Shown here: piece by piece, positions 36,404-48,356 of the stretch
Layout of the letters: each line of letters starts with the position of its first letter
Numbering within the stretch: the first letter of the stretch is position 1
Position numbers and translations under genes: made by a program
DNA from: Panaeolus papilionaceus
Lineage: Eukaryota; Basidiomycota; Agaricomycetes; Agaricales
DNA length: 64,000 nt
Reading direction: 5' to 3'
Assembly: GCA_015501605.1 (NCBI GenBank)
Contig: JADNRZ010000004.1
Location: forward strand, 1,674,001 to 1,738,000
The notes under the pieces: model-generated
Told to the model about the DNA's origin: nothing
What the model saw: the letters and a program-made list of their open reading frames with translations, nothing else
Databases searched by the model: none

Positions 36404-37062
36404 ATAACAGTACATTGTGTCACGATTCTGGTTTATAGAGGGGCCATGATTCTAGGTTTTTTCTGTATTTATATAATTCATCATTCCGCGACATCGAACG
36501 TGAATTCTGGGGACATGAGTCCAAAAGGTACAGGGGGAGTTGCAACTGACTGCAATCGACTGGACTCCCACATCTGAACCTATTCGAGTCTCGAGATCGC
36601 CCGTCGTAATAAGAACTGTGACCTGTAAGCGCTGTTTTGGTTAGCTAAATGCGCCCGTATTTGTGTTATCCTGTTGTCGCGTTTCGTAGGTTCCGCCCCT
36701 ACGATGTTATATTATGTTATAAAGAATGTTATGGATGATGGTGCAATGCCGAAAGAAGCTACATAGGGTATAAATACATAGATAATACTAGATAGTAAAA
36801 ACAGTTGTTATAAAACGCGAAAATCGTTTCGAAAACAAAAAAAAAAACGACAAACAAAACAAAGCAACTTGGTGATAGAAAGTGTAGCCAAAATAAAAAA
36901 TTTAAAGTGTCTACACGACGAACAAGAGCGAAAAGAATTTTGAAAACAATGTGTTTTTTTGTAGGTTTCAATAAAAGAACAATTCACTGGATACAACGAT
37001 AGTCGACACTCCGACACGTTGGTTGTTAACAATACGTAACGTTTAGGATGATGATGATGAAG
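36404..37062. other. Convergent 3' region
   Basis: 3' untranslated sequence between two convergent genes. It is AT-rich with A-runs near 36835-36850. No gene or RNA feature was seen. Confidence 0.6.
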
Positions 37063-38321
37063 CTAGAGGACAACACAGCTGGTGCAACAGCCCCCGTGCG
37101 TCCCATCATCGCGGTTGTTCATCGGGGCGGTTGCATGTGATGGGCGTCCTGATCGCAGTCCCTGTTTGTGTAAGATGGGGAAGCGACACGAAAGATTATA
37201 GCCAAGTTAAGCGTTGGAAGAGAGGCAACATAGGCAGAGATGGGAAGAAAGTACTCACCTGATTATACTTTCTTATCTCTCTCACAAGCTCCACGAACGC
37301 CTCATACACATTGATCCGATGCTTGGCCGACGTTTCCAAAAATCTAGCATTAAACCGTCTTGCAAGCTCGCGTCCTTCTATTAGGTCAAAAACCACAGTA
37401 ATTAGCATATGCATAATGCAATTTGAGCACTTTAGATCGAGCTCGAGCTTCAACTCCGAGTCTTTCCCTCCCGCTCCTAGAGTGCTGTTGAACGGGAATT
37501 AGCAATTGAAAACCAACTCACCACTCGTATTAACCTGCCTCTCAAACTCCAGATCACACTTATTACCCACCACAACCATTGGCACCCATTCCGTGTCCTT
37601 GATCCTTTGAATCTGTTGATGGAAATCAAACAGCTCCTCGAACGAGTTGCGCGCGGTGATGGAGTAGACGAGGAGGAAGCCCTCGCCTGTGCCCATATAT
37701 TGTTCGCGCATTGCGCTGTGTGAATTTAAGGTAGATGGGCGGGGAGCCGGAATGAGAAATTTGGGGTAAGAGATGGGGCAGGACGACGAAATGAGACTGG
37801 AAGTCTGGGTGAAGATTCTATAGGCCACATACCGGTAATCCTCCTGCCCAGCTGTATCGAGAATATCGAGCAATGCGACTTCTTCGTCTATCACACATTG
37901 TTTGCGGTATATATCTGGTTATTCCCAGAATTCAAGAGGGTAAATAAAGCTCGATAGGTGCTCAATATACGAAGGATGACAGACCTTCGATAGTAGGATC
38001 ATAGCCACCCTCGATGAAGTTGCCTTGGATGAAGCGGATTGTGAGGGCTGATTTCCCCACGACTTTTGGAATAGCACGTTGTTAGATAATGCAACACTTT
38101 TGTACAAGAATGAAAGATGGAATGTCATGGACAAGTTGAAGTGCTCCGGAAAGAGAGCTGAGGAAGGTAGATAAGGAGTAAGGAAAGTGATGCAACACTC
38201 ACATCCTCCACCGACAACAACAAGTTTGTATTCTCTCAGAAACTGTGCCTATAAAACAAGTGACGATATAGGTCAGTGCATCCAAAAACTTTGAAAAGTA
38301 ATGTAAGCATACCGCCGACAT
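37063..38321 (-). CDS. Divergent Ras-family small GTPase (G13F, switch I insertion)
   Basis: Seven exons (38321-38313, 38248-38203, 38062-37985, 37914-37833, 37715-37522, 37377-37259, 37161-37063) give 208 residues. Ras motifs are clear: [16 protein letters not shown] (P-loop), YDPTIE (switch I), [12 protein letters not shown] (switch II), [10 protein letters not shown] (NKCD) and FLETSAK (SAK). The C terminus [10 protein letters not shown] has a CAAX box CVVL for prenylation plus upstream Cys residues suited to palmitoylation, so it should sit on the plasma membrane as a GTP-controlled signalling switch. Two oddities follow from the splice sites. The codon spanning exons 2 and 3 is TTC, giving Phe where Ras has Gly13. 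Switch I reads [11 protein letters not shown], one residue longer than [10 protein letters not shown]. Residue Gln61 (AGQ) is kept. It is a paralogue of the gene 2.6 kb away. Confidence 0.88.
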
Positions 38322-40944
38322 ATGGATTAATATACTTTGACTTCAGATGTTCCGTAGCTCCAATGATAGTAATACTGAGTGAGAGTAGTTGTCAGAGCGT
38401 GCGCAATGAAAGTTGTATAGAGTTCTCAGAACCCGAGTTATGCCAGCAGACCCGATAATATAGGAACTCTGAGCCAAAGTGGGTAAATGTGAGTCTAGGC
38501 GAACGAAACGACGGTGATGTGTGGATATTACGCCCACGATTCGGGGTTAATGGATGGCTGTAGGGATGTGTACGGGAGCTTTGAGATCTATAGGTGGGCA
38601 CTAAGAAGAAAGGGAGAAGGAAGAGTGCGTACAGCATGCTTGGATTCTTATATGTAACGGTATATTGTGCTCATGCTGTATAGCCTTCTCGATCAATTAT
38701 GATTATTGCCCATTCTCGGTTGCTGATGGGATATCCTTGGAACGAGATCAACAGTGGCGGTGGTTATGATTCGGAGTTCGAAAGAACAAGGGTGATATTT
38801 ATATTTCGAAGCCTCTATTCGTTGGATATTTCAGAGCTTCGAGTTCTTGACGCTCCGCCTCTGAATTCTGCGATGTAAACGGGGTTCAGCTGGACTCAGT
38901 GCCACCAATATTAATGGTTAACGTGGGCGCGCGTTACCATCTCTACCAAGTATCGATACAAGTATATCACTTGGAGTTGATGTGCGTATTTCTGGAAGCA
39001 GAAAATTGAATAGACATACGCATATCGTGATGTCATACGAGGAACGAGTACTGACAGCGGGCGTAGCGCCACTTCGAGCTTCGAAGGGTTTGCTCAGCGG
39101 TAGAATCCATGTGCGCTCGACGCCCATCCCCATATCTGAATCGTAGGCATTATGCCTACATCAGCACCGTGGACGCTGAAAAAGTCCAAAGGAGAATACG
39201 CGCTTACGACATGAGGGTATACTAAACCAGTTTCTGATATTAGTTTTTCATGCCTCGTGTCGCCGGTGGGCGCCATGATCATTGTCAAAGATCCTCGCAC
39301 AGTCATAGCACTGATGCGCGTTGTGAGGCAAAATCTTCTTTGGATCGAGCGCATACCCTAGACAGCTCTGTTCATGCAATTATACCCAGACATTCGAACA
39401 CGCAAGCGAGTAAGTGCGTCAAGCTTGGCATCACTGAACGCTTCATGCAATTTCGATCCCCTACATATTCCCGGCCTTCTTCTCGAAAGCACCTCATTCA
39501 TTATATCCCCGAGATGCCCTCGCCCCGACCCGCATTCAGGGGCACATAATCGAGAATCAATGTATCACGGAGTAAAATGAGCGCCTCAACCACGCGAATG
39601 AATGATTTACGCATACACAACCCCATGCGCTCATTCATGCGCCAACTGATCATGGCGCTCGTTGTTCAATCCCAAAACGAGAGCAGATATGTAATATCAA
39701 AGTAAAGAGTTCTAATGCATATATGTACAATTTCTTTATTTAATTTTATATACCTTCAATCTACCACGAACACTAAGCATCAGTAGAAGAAGCGGGGAAC
39801 GAGACGAAGATAAGTGAGATGAAGGGGAGAATAACAATTTAAAGGCGTGAAATGAAGTGAGGAGTTTGAACGGTTTAAGTTTAATGAGAGGTTGTAACCA
39901 TCCGTCCATCCGTTATTGAATCCAGATCCGATGTGCAAGTGATAAATGAGTGAGTGGATATGTGAGTGCAAGGGTGTGAAAGCAGAGAAAAAGGAGCGAC
40001 AGCTTAGAAAGGTGAAGGAGTGTGCGGATAAGAGAATAGCAAGTGTAAACATGATAGAAAACAAAAACAGGAACCGGAACAGGAACCGATGAAAGTAAAA
40101 AAGATTGTGAGGCATGCGAGCCAGAACCAACAAAAAAGCCATACGAGACGAAGGACATGAATAAATGACAGTGTGAAAGAGTGTGGGGGAATGATGAACA
40201 GAAACGAGTGAAGTGAGATGAGATCCAAGTACAGTCGAGTGTGTATACATACATAGATATGCAAGCTAGTTATTTCAATAAGAGATCAATCAAAGAAGCA
40301 GAAATGAAACGAAGTGGGGTTAAAAACATCTAAAGGAGGGGATGGATGAGGATAAACGGCGATGTCGGTCAGTGTTGAGTGATGAGCGGTGAGGATGAGG
40401 GGAGTGGAAGATAGGTAGGAGAGGGGGAAAACTGAAGCGTTGGAGGAGTACCAAACAGCAATGTGTTGAAGATGTTAGCATTTGCGTCGGAAAACAAAGG
40501 CGGTGGCGCAGCGTCAGTGTAAAGGATTGATGGTTGTCGGGGGTTAGGGGTTGGCGGTGGTTGTGGTAGGGTAGTGGTACAAAAATAAGACAGATAGACA
40601 AGAACACATGTGATAGTTGACAGATTGGGATAGACAGATGGATGGACGCATGGGATGGAGTGTGTTGAATTGAATTGGGTGGAAAAGCGAAGTGAGGTGA
40701 ACAATGGACGAGCTGTAGGTTGAGCGGGTTGAAACGCAGGAAATAGCAGTTGATTCCTTGTCGTGTCATATGAGCTCGACTCGTGTTGCCGAGGTAAAGC
40801 CGCCACTTTACCGCCCTTGAAAAATTAGTCGCAGTATACGCCAACTACTTTTTGGGTGGTAAATTGGCGACGATCAATGAGAATAGACAGACGACAAGAA
40901 TAAGCACGTTGTAGCCCTCCTGATCGAGGGGGGTCCGAGGACAT
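38322..40944. other. 2.6 kb between the Ras paralogues
   Basis: No recognised gene. 38322-38600 should be promoter and leader of the divergent Ras. 39780-40900 is strongly pyrimidine-rich on the minus strand and gives long but composition-driven frames (rich in Ser, His, Leu and Phe). It is most likely the 3' untranslated and downstream region of the second Ras gene. A minus frame at 39094-39354 has no recognisable motif. Confidence 0.5.
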
Positions 40945-42079
40945 TTAGAGGACGACACAGCCAGCACAGCAGCCTGGTGCCTCATCACGAGAATCCTGGA
41001 CATAGCCCGATGCCCCGCCCGCTCTTGTTGGTCGGCCATTTCTGAATCCCTGTGATAAAGAAATGAATGCTTGAGTAAGGGAAAACGGTAAAACAGCGCG
41101 ATATCAGTCACTGACCTGGTTGTACTTTCGAATTTCGCGAACGAGCGCGACAAAGGCCTCATCGACGTTGACTCTCAGCTTAGCTGATGCTTCTAGGAAT
41201 GTGCAGTTGAAGCGAGCAGCAAGGTCTCGGCCCTCTAGCAGTCAAAAGTCGAAGTTGTCACGTCAGTCAAAAGGCAAAAAGCGATGTCATTTCCAAGTCC
41301 GTCATACGTACCACTAGTATTGATCTGTCTCTCGTATTCCAAGTCACATTTGTTGCCGACGATGACGACAGGGAACCAGTCCTGGTCCTTGATGCGTAGA
41401 ATTTGTTCATGGAAACCGGTAAGCTCATGGAATGAGCCGCGGGAGTTGATAGCATAGACGAGCAGGAACCCCTCGCCAGTCCGCATGTAATGTTCGCGCA
41501 TGGCACTGTTTAATCGAAGTTATTAGTCTGGGGTTGAGACCGAGACCACGACCGAGGAACCGCGAAGGTATAGGACTAGGCACGAGGATAATGCAGTAAT
41601 GTGAGATAAAACGTACAGATATTCGTCCTGTCCGGCAGTATCGAGAATGTCGAGCAGTGCGACTTCCTCGTCGATTACGCATTGTTTGCGATACGAGTCT
41701 AGAGAAATAAAGCAAGAGGTGGTCAGATGTTGGCCATTTTTTGGGGGATAAAGGAAATTTGCGGGGTGAGCATGCCTCGTGCCCATGCAAGACTCGGGTG
41801 AGTCGGTGGGTGGGAAACGTTAAACGGTGGTTTACCTTCGATTGTGGGGTCATACTCGTCGACGAAATGACCTTGGATAAATCTAATAGTGAGTGCAGAT
41901 TTTCCGACGCCTAAGAATGCAGTTAGACCGTTGTGAGTCACTGTCATTCACGAAACGACTCACCTCCTCCACCAACGACGATGAGCTTGTATTCTCTCAG
42001 AAACTGTGCCTATGAACAATGAAACCAAGATCAATTCTAGCAATATTCCCCATGAAATAAAGGTACTTACTCCAGACAT
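40945..42079 (-). CDS. Canonical Ras-family small GTPase
   Basis: ATG at 42079, three-codon first exon (42079-42071), exon 2 42009-41964, exon 3 41910-41836, then further exons to the stop at 40945-40947. Motifs are canonical: [12 protein letters not shown] (Gly12 and Gly13 kept), [12 protein letters not shown] (switch I), [11 protein letters not shown] (Gln61 kept), [10 protein letters not shown] and FLEASAK. The last exon ends [11 protein letters not shown], a CAAX box CVVL with palmitoylatable Cys before it. It should be a plasma-membrane signalling GTPase of the Ras1/Ras2 type that controls cAMP or MAPK output in fungi. It shares the CAAX sequence and the tested intron positions (after codon 3, within codon 13, after PTIE) with the gene at 37063, so the two arose by duplication. 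Confidence 0.92.
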
Positions 42080-42403
42080 TGGTGTTGATTTTGAAGGTCC
42101 AACTAGACTGAGTGTAAAAGAAAGTAGTAGATGTAGTTAGAGTTACACAAGAAGGTCCATCTAAGGCAAAGACACCTGCGCAGCCCTGATCAATTGATCA
42201 AAAGTCATAGAGTCTCTTTCTTGGCAGTAGTCATACTCGTGGGATATCTTAGCACAGCCTCTGATGGTGTGTCACGTTTCGTTGAGCGCGTCTGTCCAAC
42301 TCGGCGAGCACATTTCCAAAAGCGCCTCTTTGTATTTTCTCAACGCGTCTTTAAACTTCTAGTTATTTCTCTACAACAGAAGTAAAGACTAGAATCTAAA
42401 ACT

Positions 42404-45400
42404 ATGGCGACTTTTTCTCCTTCACCAGCTCCTAGAAGATCAGGAAGACTTCAACAAAACCGCGTGGCTTCTCCACCAGGCAGGAGGCCACTGGCACCGG
42501 GAGGGAGCAGTCGAGTGCTGGGACAGTCGTCATCACTTTTGTTCAACAGCGAGACAAATTCTGTCGCTAGTGCAATGGATATTGATGATAGAGCGTCTAT
42601 CATTACGGACCGAAGTTTTTCAAGACTCCAGGGAGATGCGATCTTTGCAAAGACAGACGAGATGAACGTTTCGTTTTATGCAAGTTTGCCATTAGAAGTT
42701 AAGCAGGTGTTGAGGTCTTCGGGTTTGTAATTTTATGCTGTATAAATTAAATTCACTGAATTGAATGAAATAATATAGATTTCACGAGAGATCTGTATTC
42801 TGGAGAAATAGATACGGTTACTGGGTTTGCTTTGGTTGCATCTGCACAAACATGCTTTGTATGGCAACATGCTCAGGTATATCATATTTATACGACTCCA
42901 TTTGCTTTATCCAACAAGTTCAATTATACAGGCTATCAAAGGCATCCCAACATGTTACATCTTCCCCTGCCCACCAGGGTTCCAACTCCCATTCCATGCA
43001 CTCGTCCCACAAAGTCAACGCGAACCAGGCCTCATCCTCGTCTCAAGCACAGGTCTCATCCGCTTCTGGGACAGCGTAGCATCAGGTCTCGCAGGCGGCG
43101 AGAACTTCCTCGCCTCCCAACTCGAAGACTTCGAAATCGACGAAAGCGTCACAAATCTCATTCGAGTCGATGTAAGTCTTGAATCATCCTCTCTACGCCC
43201 CTTTGTTCAACACAAATAACTTTATCGCACAAAAGGCCCAAATATACATCATGTCCACATCCCACGGAAGCTTATACCGCGTCTCACTGGCCTCGACAGG
43301 CGGCAAATACCACCTCTCATGTCGTCTCTTTGCCCGTCCTAACCCCAACTCTTCCTTCTCGCGTCTCATCCCCTCTTTCCTCAGTTCGGGGTCCACCAGT
43401 ACCGTATACTCAACCAAAGACAAACGAAGACACGTGCACGCTATCTCTGTGGGCCTTGTTGCAAGCAACGGCGACCGTGATGTATGGGTACTCGCCAATG
43501 GGTGGTTGCAGCAATGGGTTTTGAAATCAGAGGGTTGGGAGCAACTGGCTTTGGACTTTGACCTGGGCCCTTTTGTTGGTGAGTGCTTGGAGGAGAGGGA
43601 GGACGTGAGGAGGCAGGGGTATGGGAAGGGAGACAAGGGCGTTGAAGTTTCGGATTTGACTATATTTGAGTGAGCAGTTGTCTCTTTTCTCTGGTTATTT
43701 TTTGGTTATTATACTGACGGCATCATAACAGAGACGGTAATATTGCTATTCTCATCTCGTATTCCGGAGAGCAGACATTTAGTGATGTGAGGAGGTCGTA
43801 TGCTCTTTTGGAGCTCAAAGCTACGGGAACTGGCATGAGCATTGAAAACTTCACCATGGTTCCATATCAAACGGTAAGTATTGACCTCCCAAGCGAACGC
43901 TTTGCCTGTAGCCAAAGTCTCATAGCTTTTTTCCATAGACAAACCAACCAGGTCCACCTGTCCACCCCCGAATCCAACACGTATTCTCCGGTTCAATTGT
44001 CAGCGTGCAATTCGGCGACGCTGTCGCTCTATGCTCACGACGTGAGTATTATGCTTCAAGCGACCACCATCCAATATAAAAGTAAACCTAACCGTGATAT
44101 TTCATAGATACCGACTACCGCGACCGCCTTGAGCTCAAACAAAGCGTGGACCGAACTTTGGGTGTAGGCGTCAGCACTACGACGAATACCCTGTTAATTC
44201 TGACAGCTACGACTATGATGAAAGTGACGATGGACCTGGATAAGGTTGAAGGTTTTAGGGCTGAGTACGTCCCTTGTGGTGTCTATCTTCTATAAACGTC
44301 ATCCTCACCGACCTTACTTGAATAGTACTGGCAGGACCCATTTACTGAGGTCCATTATGATGCAAGCCATTTTGTATGGCTCGTCGCCTGTGGTTCGTGC
44401 TTCTCTTTATCTCACATTGTTTCTAAATTTGCTAAATGAACTTGGAAACCAGAATCCCCTCCGCTTCAGCTTCCCTCCTGATTTGAACGAAGATGCGTTG
44501 ATGCAAGCAGCAGAGGGCCTCAGCACCTCTGTCCTTCGGTCGGGTGAGTAAAATTTCATTTCGCTTTAATGATTTAGATGCTGAACATTTCCTTTTAGAT
44601 TCGGACGTCGTACGACAGTCTCCTGATATGAATGCCCAGTTGACAGGGCGAAAAGAGAGATTGAGCTGGTTGATTGGGTTCATCAATGAGAATGCTGTCT
44701 TGGGCAAGGTAAAAATTATATTCACATAACGTGCTTATATGTATATTAACACTTCTTGTATACTTCAGATGTCCCAGAGAACAAAACAGCAGCTCGCCAT
44801 GGACGCTGAGAAACTCTACGCGTCACATCAATTATGGTTAAGCTACAATCAATTCCTTTCGTCAGTTTCTTCCCCTTCTCGTTCTTCTATCGCTAACATG
44901 GAACTAATCAACAGCTCCCCGTCGACATCTGGCGTTCTCAAAGAATCAGTGAGCGCATACCTGGCCGACATTCACGCCCCGAACCATGAAGACGTCATGA
45001 GGAATTTCTTCCGCAATATGGTGTACGATATCGGCAAGCTCCTCAAGAAAGTCAACGACGTCGTCACTGCTGCGCTCAAGAAACCAGAAGTGAAACCTGC
45101 GATGATTTTGCCTGAGGCAATGAGGATTATTATCGTAAGCATTACCTTTACCCTATCTCACACCCTAAACTTCGACGGCTGACCAAATTCATATATTACT
45201 ACAGATCGTTTTGCAATCAGCATTCCAATACCGCGCTTACAATCTCGGTGTATACGGCATTGAACTGCCGATGATCAAGCCTTGGTCAAGCAAGCCTTAT
45301 GTTATTGATAGCATACTTTCGATACTGGACCTGGCGACCAAGACGCTGGATTCGCCTTCGTATGTTGGGAGGGCGGCTGCGCAGAAGCAGGGCGATGATG

Positions 45401-47064
45401 TACTTGGTCAGCTTCCGGCACTTGCTGCCGTGTTCTTTGAGTGTGTGAAGGAGAGGATTGGGTCGTTAGAGAGGTGGGATTTGTGTTATTTCGTTTGGTT
45501 TTCGTCGAAGTGCTGATCTCCTTTATTTCCTTTCGTTAGAGAGGGCAAGGAAGCGCAAAACGAGAAAGAAGCACTAGCTCAGAGGTTCTCGTTGTTGAGA
45601 CCTGAAATACTGGAGAATCTCAGTACGTTGATTTCACACTTTTCGTACATAGTCATCCATTTTTGACAACGGAACATAGGACGTCACGGTCATGAACAAG
45701 CCGCCTTCTCACTAGCAGAGCAATACCAAGATTTTGCTTCCCTCGTCGCACTCTGCCATCGCGACAAAGTCTATCCACCCTCTTCCAATCCTAATGCCGA
45801 CCGCATCGAAACCTACATTCAGAGGTTCAAAGACGACTTTACGACCGAGCTATTCCAATGGTACATCCAGCACGGCGAAGTGCGCACGATGTTTGACCCT
45901 GAGCTCGAGGCGAGGCGAGGCGTGTATTTGGATACGTTTTTCAAAACCCACCCCAATTGGGCCATTTCTTGGGTGAATGATTTGGGCAAGGAGAGATATG
46001 AGGGCGCGGCGATGGCGTTGTTTAAAGATGCGGCTGGGACGGCAAATTTGGAGGCTAAACATGTGAGTGTGGTTTGTGTGGTGTGTGGTTGAGGTGGAAT
46101 GACTGATTGTTTTGTTTGGCTGTAGTTGATGTTGAGTCTGGGCAAGCTTTCGTATCTCGCTCAGATCCAGGAGAATAATATTAGTCCTGAGCAGTCAACT
46201 TTGAACGGTGGGTTTATTTCATTGTATTGCTCACAGACAAACTTGATTGATATGTTTAATAGCCTTCCACGATGAACTTGATTTCATCAGTGTTCATGAA
46301 GCTCTCACCAACGAATTCAAGTCAACTTTACTCTCCTCGCGTGCTCGTCAACCTCTTGATGTTCAGTTTGACACTATTATCAAATCAAAAGCTCTACGGT
46401 TGGCTGAGAGGCCTGCCTTTACTTATGTATGCTCTCTTTCGTCGTTCCTTCGTCATAGCGCTTGTCCTGACGCTTGAATTCTAGATCTTTAAAGACTTGC
46501 TGCGACAACTTCTTCAAGGAAAAGCCGTGTCTATTGAAGATGCTGTTGACTTGTTGACTCTCAAGGATAACGAAACGAGTGTTGAAGATTATTCGACAGC
46601 TCTGCTGTTGATCACGCGTGCCACCAATGTACCTGATGCTAGACGGAGCTCTGCGACACGCACTGTGTGGAGAAGGATTTACTTGCATGATGAGTAAGCG
46701 AACCGACACTTATATGTTGGCGTGTTTCTAATCACACCCCTCCAGTTGGGAATCTATCCAAAAAACTGACGGAGTCTCTGACGAAGAGATCATCTCACGA
46801 TACCAAAATACTGCATTGTACAACACACTCCTCACCATCGACCAAGATGTTATTCCACCCATGGACCCCAGCGAATCTCTCGTCGTGCCTACACTGGAAG
46901 AAATCACGTCGAGATGGCCTGGTATGTCCAGTGAGCAGGTTGAGATGCTGCAGGGCGATTATATGTGGGAGCAAGACACGTTGGGAGATTTGTTATTGGA
47001 GGATATTTATGTGAGGATACATGAGTTGGCGGATCAGGCGAGAATGATGGACGAAGAGGATTAG
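42404..47064 (+). CDS. NUP133: Nucleoporin Nup133
   Basis: Large multi-exon gene (first exon about 42404-42727, introns 50-60 bp). The N-terminal extension is Ser/Pro/Arg-rich (FSPSPAPRRSGRLQQN). It leads into SFYASLPLEVKQVL and DLYSGEIDTVTGFALVASAQ followed by TCFVWQHAQ, the start of the seven-bladed beta-propeller of Nup133/Nup155-type proteins. Then come GLIRFWDSVASG and the WVLANGWLQQWVL blade. From about 44.3 kb the protein is a helical stack (the alpha-solenoid), ending WEQDTLGDLLLEDIYVRIHE. Nup133 is the outermost member of the Y-shaped Nup84/Nup107 subcomplex of the nuclear pore and interacts with membrane and partner nucleoporins. Total length is in the range of the family (about 1200 residues). 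Most junctions I checked keep the frame, so it appears intact. The assignment to Nup133 rather than another propeller-solenoid nucleoporin rests on the N-terminal motif. Confidence 0.8.
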
Positions 47065-47450
47065 CGTGGCAAGTTCATAGTGGGGGTTGGTGTATGATTG
47101 ATGGTGATTTTCTAACTGTTCGTTTGTAATACTTACATCCATGATTACATAGGGTATGAAGAATGACTCGCTACTTCCTCGTGCTGCATAAAAGCACTTG
47201 CCGATTTCTTCAAGCCTGCCCTTGAGTACCATAAAACGCCTGGTTCCAATCTTAGCAACCTCTTGTGTGTAATTGTTTGTTCCAGTGTCTTAAATTGCTG
47301 CTCGATGGACCCCGTATAAAACTTGGACATGTACCGCACCGTCACAATGCATTCACGGGTTATTTTTCTTCTAACATGCTGTTCCATTGGCTGGCTAGTC
47401 TATTCATGCCATAAGCCTATTCGTTTGTTCTTGTGACATGAAAAAATTCG
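47065..47450. other. 3' region of Nup133 and upstream of the F-box exon
   Basis: No gene recognised. Contains the 3' untranslated region of Nup133 and short frames on the minus strand. Confidence 0.5.
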
Positions 47451-47454
47451 ACAG

Positions 47455-47560
47455 GAAGCAGGTTCAAGCTGCTACCAGATTTAGAGCATCTTCCAATGGA
47501 CGTGCTGCTTGAGATCATGGCTCTCTTGGAATTGAAAGAGATATTGAGACTTCAACAGGT
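47455..47560 (+). pseudogene. F-box exon, gene apparently cut off
   Basis: A spliced exon bordered by CGACAG and GTAAAG encodes FKLLPDLEHLPMDVLLEIMA, then LLELKEILRLQQ. LPxDVLLEI...L..L.. is the start of an F-box, the Skp1-binding motif of SCF ubiquitin ligase adaptors. An intron-like stretch ending TTTGACTCAG follows at 47600. About 20 bp later the sequence becomes an LTR-like block, and no continuation of the protein is seen. The gene is probably truncated by that insertion. Its upstream start was not located. Confidence 0.5.
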
Positions 47561-47619
47561 AAAGTGTTTCTTTTTTTCTTGTGTGTGTGTTTTGACTCAG
47601 GTTTATGGACATCATCACA

Positions 47620-48100
47620 TGTTACACTATATCTTTTCTTTTCATCTTATCTTACTACTATCTTATCTTTGTGTATTATCATCTCTCTTTGTACTTATAG
47701 TTTGTCCTATCTTTCTTATCTTTTTCTCTTCTCACTCTACTTCTATTCCCACTGTCACCCCACACCTATCTCCTATCTATGACTCTTTCTCTGACTCATC
47801 TCTCCCACACTTCTGACTCACCTTTACTCCTTTTCTCATGTTTGCTCCACTATGATTCCATTCTGACTCACTCCCTTACTCTTTGACCCCATTGACAGAC
47901 CTTTACTTTTATACCCACAGACCATCTGTATTACGTATATAAACCCCAGTATTATACCCATGTTCTTTAGCTAGTTCTTTAACTACAATAGAATGATAAC
48001 TTCTACTGGACTTCTTTTACTTGCTCTCTGCTAAGACAATACCATCAAGCGATTCTCGAAGTGGCATTCTTAGTTAGATTCTCTCGAACTTGACATAACA
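47620..48100 (+). mobile_element. Solo-LTR-like block, 481 bp
   Basis: Begins TGTTACACTATATC and ends CTTGACATAACA, giving the TGTTA...TAACA ends expected of an LTR. It contains a TATA-like ACGTATATAAACCCC near 47935. No primer-binding site follows, and the 5 bp flanks (TCACA and CGCCA) do not match. A target duplication is therefore not confirmed, and it may be an LTR rearranged after insertion. It separates the F-box exon from downstream sequence. Confidence 0.4.
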
Positions 48101-48356
48101 CGCCAATCACCTCCGACTTCACCTTCGAACTTCGTTCTTGTTGACTCTAAGGCCGGATTCGTACACACCAAACAAGTCAACCATAACATCACAGGTGTCT
48201 ACAAGGTTGAACACAGCAACACAGGGCTATCTGGTATAACCTGCTTAAACCATCCCCTGCACACTTTGTACTTCGCAAGCAACTTGAGTGATGAAACAGC
48301 ATGGTGTGCACAGAGTGCCCTAGTGACTGTCTCACCTGGAAAGGGTAATAGCTAGA
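48101..48356 (+). other. Open stretch after the LTR-like block
   Basis: One plus frame stays open for about 80 codons (FVLVDSKAGFVHTKQVNHN, then ITGVYKVEHSNTGLSG) and ends at TAG 48354-48356. It could be the continuation of the interrupted host gene or retroelement coding sequence. I cannot decide which. Confidence 0.25.

Noticed and set aside
38918..39354. Possible minus-strand gene between the Ras paralogues
   Set aside because: The frames are short, do not join by splicing and match no family I know.
39780..40844. Long minus-strand frames rich in Ser, His, Leu and Phe downstream of the second Ras gene
   Set aside because: Several overlapping frames stay open together because the strand is pyrimidine-rich. 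There are no motifs or splice continuation. More likely 3' untranslated sequence.
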